A DNA stretch of 64,000 nt, taken from assembly GCF_023856365.1 (NCBI RefSeq), contig NC_064548.1, positions 22,616,461-22,680,460 of the forward strand. The letters are read 5' to 3'. Within the stretch, counting starts at the first letter, position 1. Every line of letters begins with the position of its first letter. The notes under the pieces were generated by a model that had not been told where the DNA came from, ran no database searches, and saw only the letters and a list, made by a program, of their open reading frames with translations. This stretch comes from Brienomyrus brachyistius. Its lineage: Eukaryota; Chordata; Actinopteri; Osteoglossiformes; Mormyridae. The position numbers were made by a program, and so were the translations under genes. Shown piece after piece: positions 61,486-64,000 of the stretch.

Positions 61486-62838
61486 CTGGCAGTTTAGAGC
61501 AACCTGGTCCTCTGCGATACGTTTCCGCTCCCTCCCAGCTCCGGCAGGCAGCAAAAATGTGGACTGTCTGGCAAGGAGCTGGGAGGGAGCAAAAACATGG
61601 ACAGACTGTGAGTCCCCAAGGCCTGGGTTGGGAAACTGTGATTTAGACAATCAAATCACCAAAACCTCATGTCCATGGACTGCTGGAAGAATTTTGATTA
61701 ATGCGTAAAATTTAGCAGTGCATGTACTGTATACAGAATGCAGAATAAAGCTGGGATATAAATCCGTAACCTGCACTGTTTGCTTGGCTCGGAAAGCCAC
61801 TCACATCAAGCGATTCATTGATCGTTTCCGAGACAGAAGGTCTGTTGTCAGGATGTTTTGTTATTCCGCCTTTTAAGGGACTCGTCCTGGGACTCGGCAT
61901 TCAGTACATTTTTGCAAGCCCACTCCACGAAGGACAGTCCAGCCCATTCTCTCGGTGAGACATGTGAGGTACCCAGCAGGCCCAGTGTAGGTGTCCAGTC
62001 CCATTATCTTGCCGAAAGAGACTGTGAATGGACAAGACTGGTGGGAGACGATTCACATTGACCAAATGCGGTCAATGAAGGAATCCCATCGCAGGGCTCT
62101 CGTGGGTCTGCCCCCGAAGACGTCCTCTGTGACGTGACGGTCGAAGTTGCATGTCACAGTCATCCTCGCTGAGCACCGCGCTGAATTAACAAAAGGCTGG
62201 TGGGTGATTGGTACTGCTGGTATGTTGACATTTATTTTTCGCGCGTGTCGGCCTTTGCCAGACAGAGGCGGCCTGTCTTGCCCCGTGACAGTCAAGCCAT
62301 TTCTGCTTGCTGTCGGGAACCTGGCCAGCGGTAGCCCCACCTCCCCGCTGGTGCCCCACCTCCCCGCTCGTTCACAGCACCGTCACTGGCCCTCACTAAC
62401 ATGCACGCTGCACGTGAGCATTTACAGCTTCGGGAAACAGTTTGTATTAGACTGTTAGGGAAGCATTTATGTTGTTGTTGTTTTTTTCTAAAAGGATTAG
62501 AGACTTAAAATGTGAAATCATCCTTGATCTCCCCTTCAGTTTCAAAGGGGAGGCAGGAGCACTGCGAGCTGCTAACCCCCTCGCGGAGTGCCAGTGCGTC
62601 TCTGTGCTCACGCTGCAGCACCTGCTTTGTGTGGCTGACCGAAGAGAGGTCAGCTTTATGGGGGGGTCTCTTTCTGAGATGTATTTTTTTTTACCTTTGG
62701 AGCAGTATGTGTGGAGGCAGCAGAGCTCCAGGGAGAAGGAGCTGAGAGCGGCGCCGATAGCTAGCCCAGAAGACTTACTGCATGGATCCGGACAATAGAG
62801 AGCAGCACTGGGAGAGGGCAACAAGAGCTCGGCTGGCG
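61486..62838. other. Intronic stretch with nothing recognised
   Basis: A G/A-rich inverted pair (CTCCCTCCCAGCTCC near 61529 and AGCTGGGAGGGAG near 61578) could fold into a hairpin. Otherwise unremarkable. Confidence 0.5.
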
Positions 62839-62871
<33 letters not shown>

Positions 62872-62880
62872 CGTGTGTCT
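62839..62880. repeat. (TG)n microsatellite
   Basis: About 14 pure units then GTGCGTGCGTGTG. It borders GTCCCCAC-family copy 7 on its upstream side. Confidence 0.96.
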
Positions 62881-62914
62881 GTGGGCATGCACACGTGTGT
62901 GTCTTTGTGTATGG

Positions 62915-63121
62915 ATTATGTTTATATTACATTATGAGGACCAAAAGGCCCCCACGATGTCATGAAAACCTGGTATTTTTAAGACCTGTGAAAGCAATCA
63001 AAAAACTTTGTTTGGTTACTTATGGTTAAGGTTAGGGCTGGGTAGGGGTTAAGGTTGCCATGTTGGGATTAGAGTTTTCTCCATAGAAATGAATGTAGAG
63101 TCCCCACAAAGATATAATTAC

Positions 63122-63127
<6 letters not shown>
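62915..63127 (+). repeat. GTCCCCAC-family repeat, copy 7 (plus)
   Basis: TTATATTACATTATGAGGAC, CCCCCACGATGTCATG, AAACCTGGTATTTTTAAG, GGTTAGGGCTGGGTAGGGG, TTGGGATTAGAGTTTTC, CCATAGAAATGAATGTAG and GTCCCCACAAAGATATAATT give a nearly complete copy. TG arrays lie upstream (62839-62880) and downstream (63128-63509). Confidence 0.83.
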
Positions 63128-63153
<26 letters not shown>

Positions 63154-63509
63154 CTGTGTGTATATCTGTGTGTGTGTGTCTGTGTGTATATCTGTGTGTG
63201 TGTGTGCGTGCCTGTGTGCCTGTGTGTGTATGTGTGTGTGTGTCTGTGTGTGTATGTCTGTGTGTGTGTCTGTGTGTATATCTGTGTGTGTGTGTCTGTA
63301 TGTATATCTGTGTGTGTTTGTGTGTGCGAGCCTGTGTGTCTGTGTGTGTATGTGTGTGTGTGTCTGTGTGTGTATGTCTGTGTGTGTGTCTGTGCCCGTG
63401 TGTCTGTGTGTGTATGTGTGTGTGTGCATGCCTGTGTGTGTATCTGTGTGTGTGTGTGCGTGCCTGTGTGTGTGTCTGTGTGTGTGTCTGTGCCCGTGTG
63501 TCTGTGTGT
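63128..63509. repeat. Large compound TG/TCTG/TATG microsatellite (about 380 bp)
   Basis: TGTG units mixed with TCTG, TATATC and TGCCTG. A block starting TATATCTGTGTGTGTGTGTC near 63161 recurs near 63277, so a segment of about 116 bp has been duplicated inside the array. Long Cys/Val open frames across it are products of the repeat. Confidence 0.95.
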
Positions 63510-63948
63510 CAGCCCGCAGAGAGCTACACCTCCTCAGACCTCCAGCTGGATGTTGAGAGGTGACGGGGGGGTTGTAATACTATTGTTCTTAATTACTGCG
63601 CCTCAAAATCAATAGGCAGCGTGACGAGTTTCATTATGTGTAATGCAGTGGAGAGCGGGCGGATTATGCGTGCTAGTTGTTCCCGCTAGTGGATAGACAG
63701 TCAGCAGGAGAACTGATCCACCTGCCCTCTGCCTCAGCACCGGTTGGATAAGCACCTTTAAGGGAATAACGGAAGCTTTGCCAATCAATGTGTTATGTTG
63801 TAAGGGAAAGGGGCTAATAACAGACTCCTTCTTAACGTGCTGTGGTTCCCAGTATCAGGGTGAAGATATGTTTTCTTCTTTTTCTGTTTTGTCTCATATT
63901 TATGTTTCATTTTTTATGCAATGCATAGCTGACACATCTAAAGCAGCA

Positions 63949-63996
63949 CTCCTCTCCTCTCCTCTCCTCTCCTCCCCTCTCCTCCCCTCTCCTCTG
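63949..63996. repeat. (CTCCT)n microsatellite
   Basis: CTCCTCTCCT units with occasional CTCCCCT variants close to the window end. Confidence 0.95.
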
Positions 63997-64000
63997 TCCC

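Noticed and set aside
63511..63556. Possible mini-exon between CAG at 63511 and GTGACG after GAGAG
   Set aside because: A short frame ([15 protein letters not shown]) has a plausible acceptor and a weak GTGACG donor, but it does not match ERBB4 and follows a TG array that can imitate an acceptor tract. No support without RNA.

Overview
This window is vertebrate genomic DNA, almost certainly from a ray-finned fish. It lies inside one large gene of the EGF-receptor family, ERBB4 (erbb4a or erbb4b if the species is a teleost with both copies). The only coding sequence I can support is one 152-base exon at 44694-44845 on the + strand. It encodes the first residues of the mature receptor (start of ligand-binding domain I) and has a clean acceptor and a GTAAGT donor. 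Its length and phase equal those of human ERBB4 exon 2. On this reading, 1-44693 is part of intron 1 and 44846-64000 is part of intron 2. Neither exon 1 (signal peptide) nor exon 3 is present. The short open frames elsewhere look like chance or repeat-derived frames, and no prokaryotic-style gene, operon, CRISPR array or RNA gene is visible.

The fish assignment rests on the repeats: a 5S-rRNA-derived SINE, tRNA-like/L2-like dispersed repeats with a GATGGATG-type tail, a LINE 3' end finishing in an ACTTG array, several hAT-type miniature transposons, a decayed Tc1/mariner element, and at least seven copies of a short repeat ('GTCCCCAC' family) bordered by TG/CA microsatellites. The DNA also carries many long pure G or C runs of 12-21 bases. 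The species cannot be named from the sequence alone.

Layout: 1-11.9 kb is mostly unique intron with a CAT microsatellite, SINE-like fragments, one GTCCCCAC copy and a 91-bp hairpin element. A dead Tc1/mariner transposase lies at about 11.9-13.1 kb on the minus strand. A 185-bp hAT miniature element at 13.9 kb has a perfect 8-bp target duplication. From 14 to 25 kb there are CA/TG arrays, three GTCCCCAC copies and a local tandem duplication. A 287-bp hAT element with perfect target duplications lies at 25.45 kb. A GAGTC-rich 32-bp tandem repeat lies at 29.3 kb. From 32 to 44.7 kb the intron is sparse in recognisable repeats and has several homeodomain-site-rich blocks that may be conserved non-coding elements. 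Exon 2 is followed only about 115 bp later by a 5'-truncated LINE. A 313-bp hAT element and a 41-bp minisatellite lie at 46.9-47.7 kb. A cluster of three SINE-type insertions lies at 52.5-53.6 kb. Further SINE and hAT remnants lie at 55.5-56.1 kb, a probable regulatory block at 60.5-61 kb, and a large TG-type microsatellite at 63.1-63.5 kb.

The genes do not form a system: this is one receptor tyrosine kinase gene's intronic landscape. What is notable is the transposon and microsatellite biology and the possible regulatory elements, not a new protein machinery.
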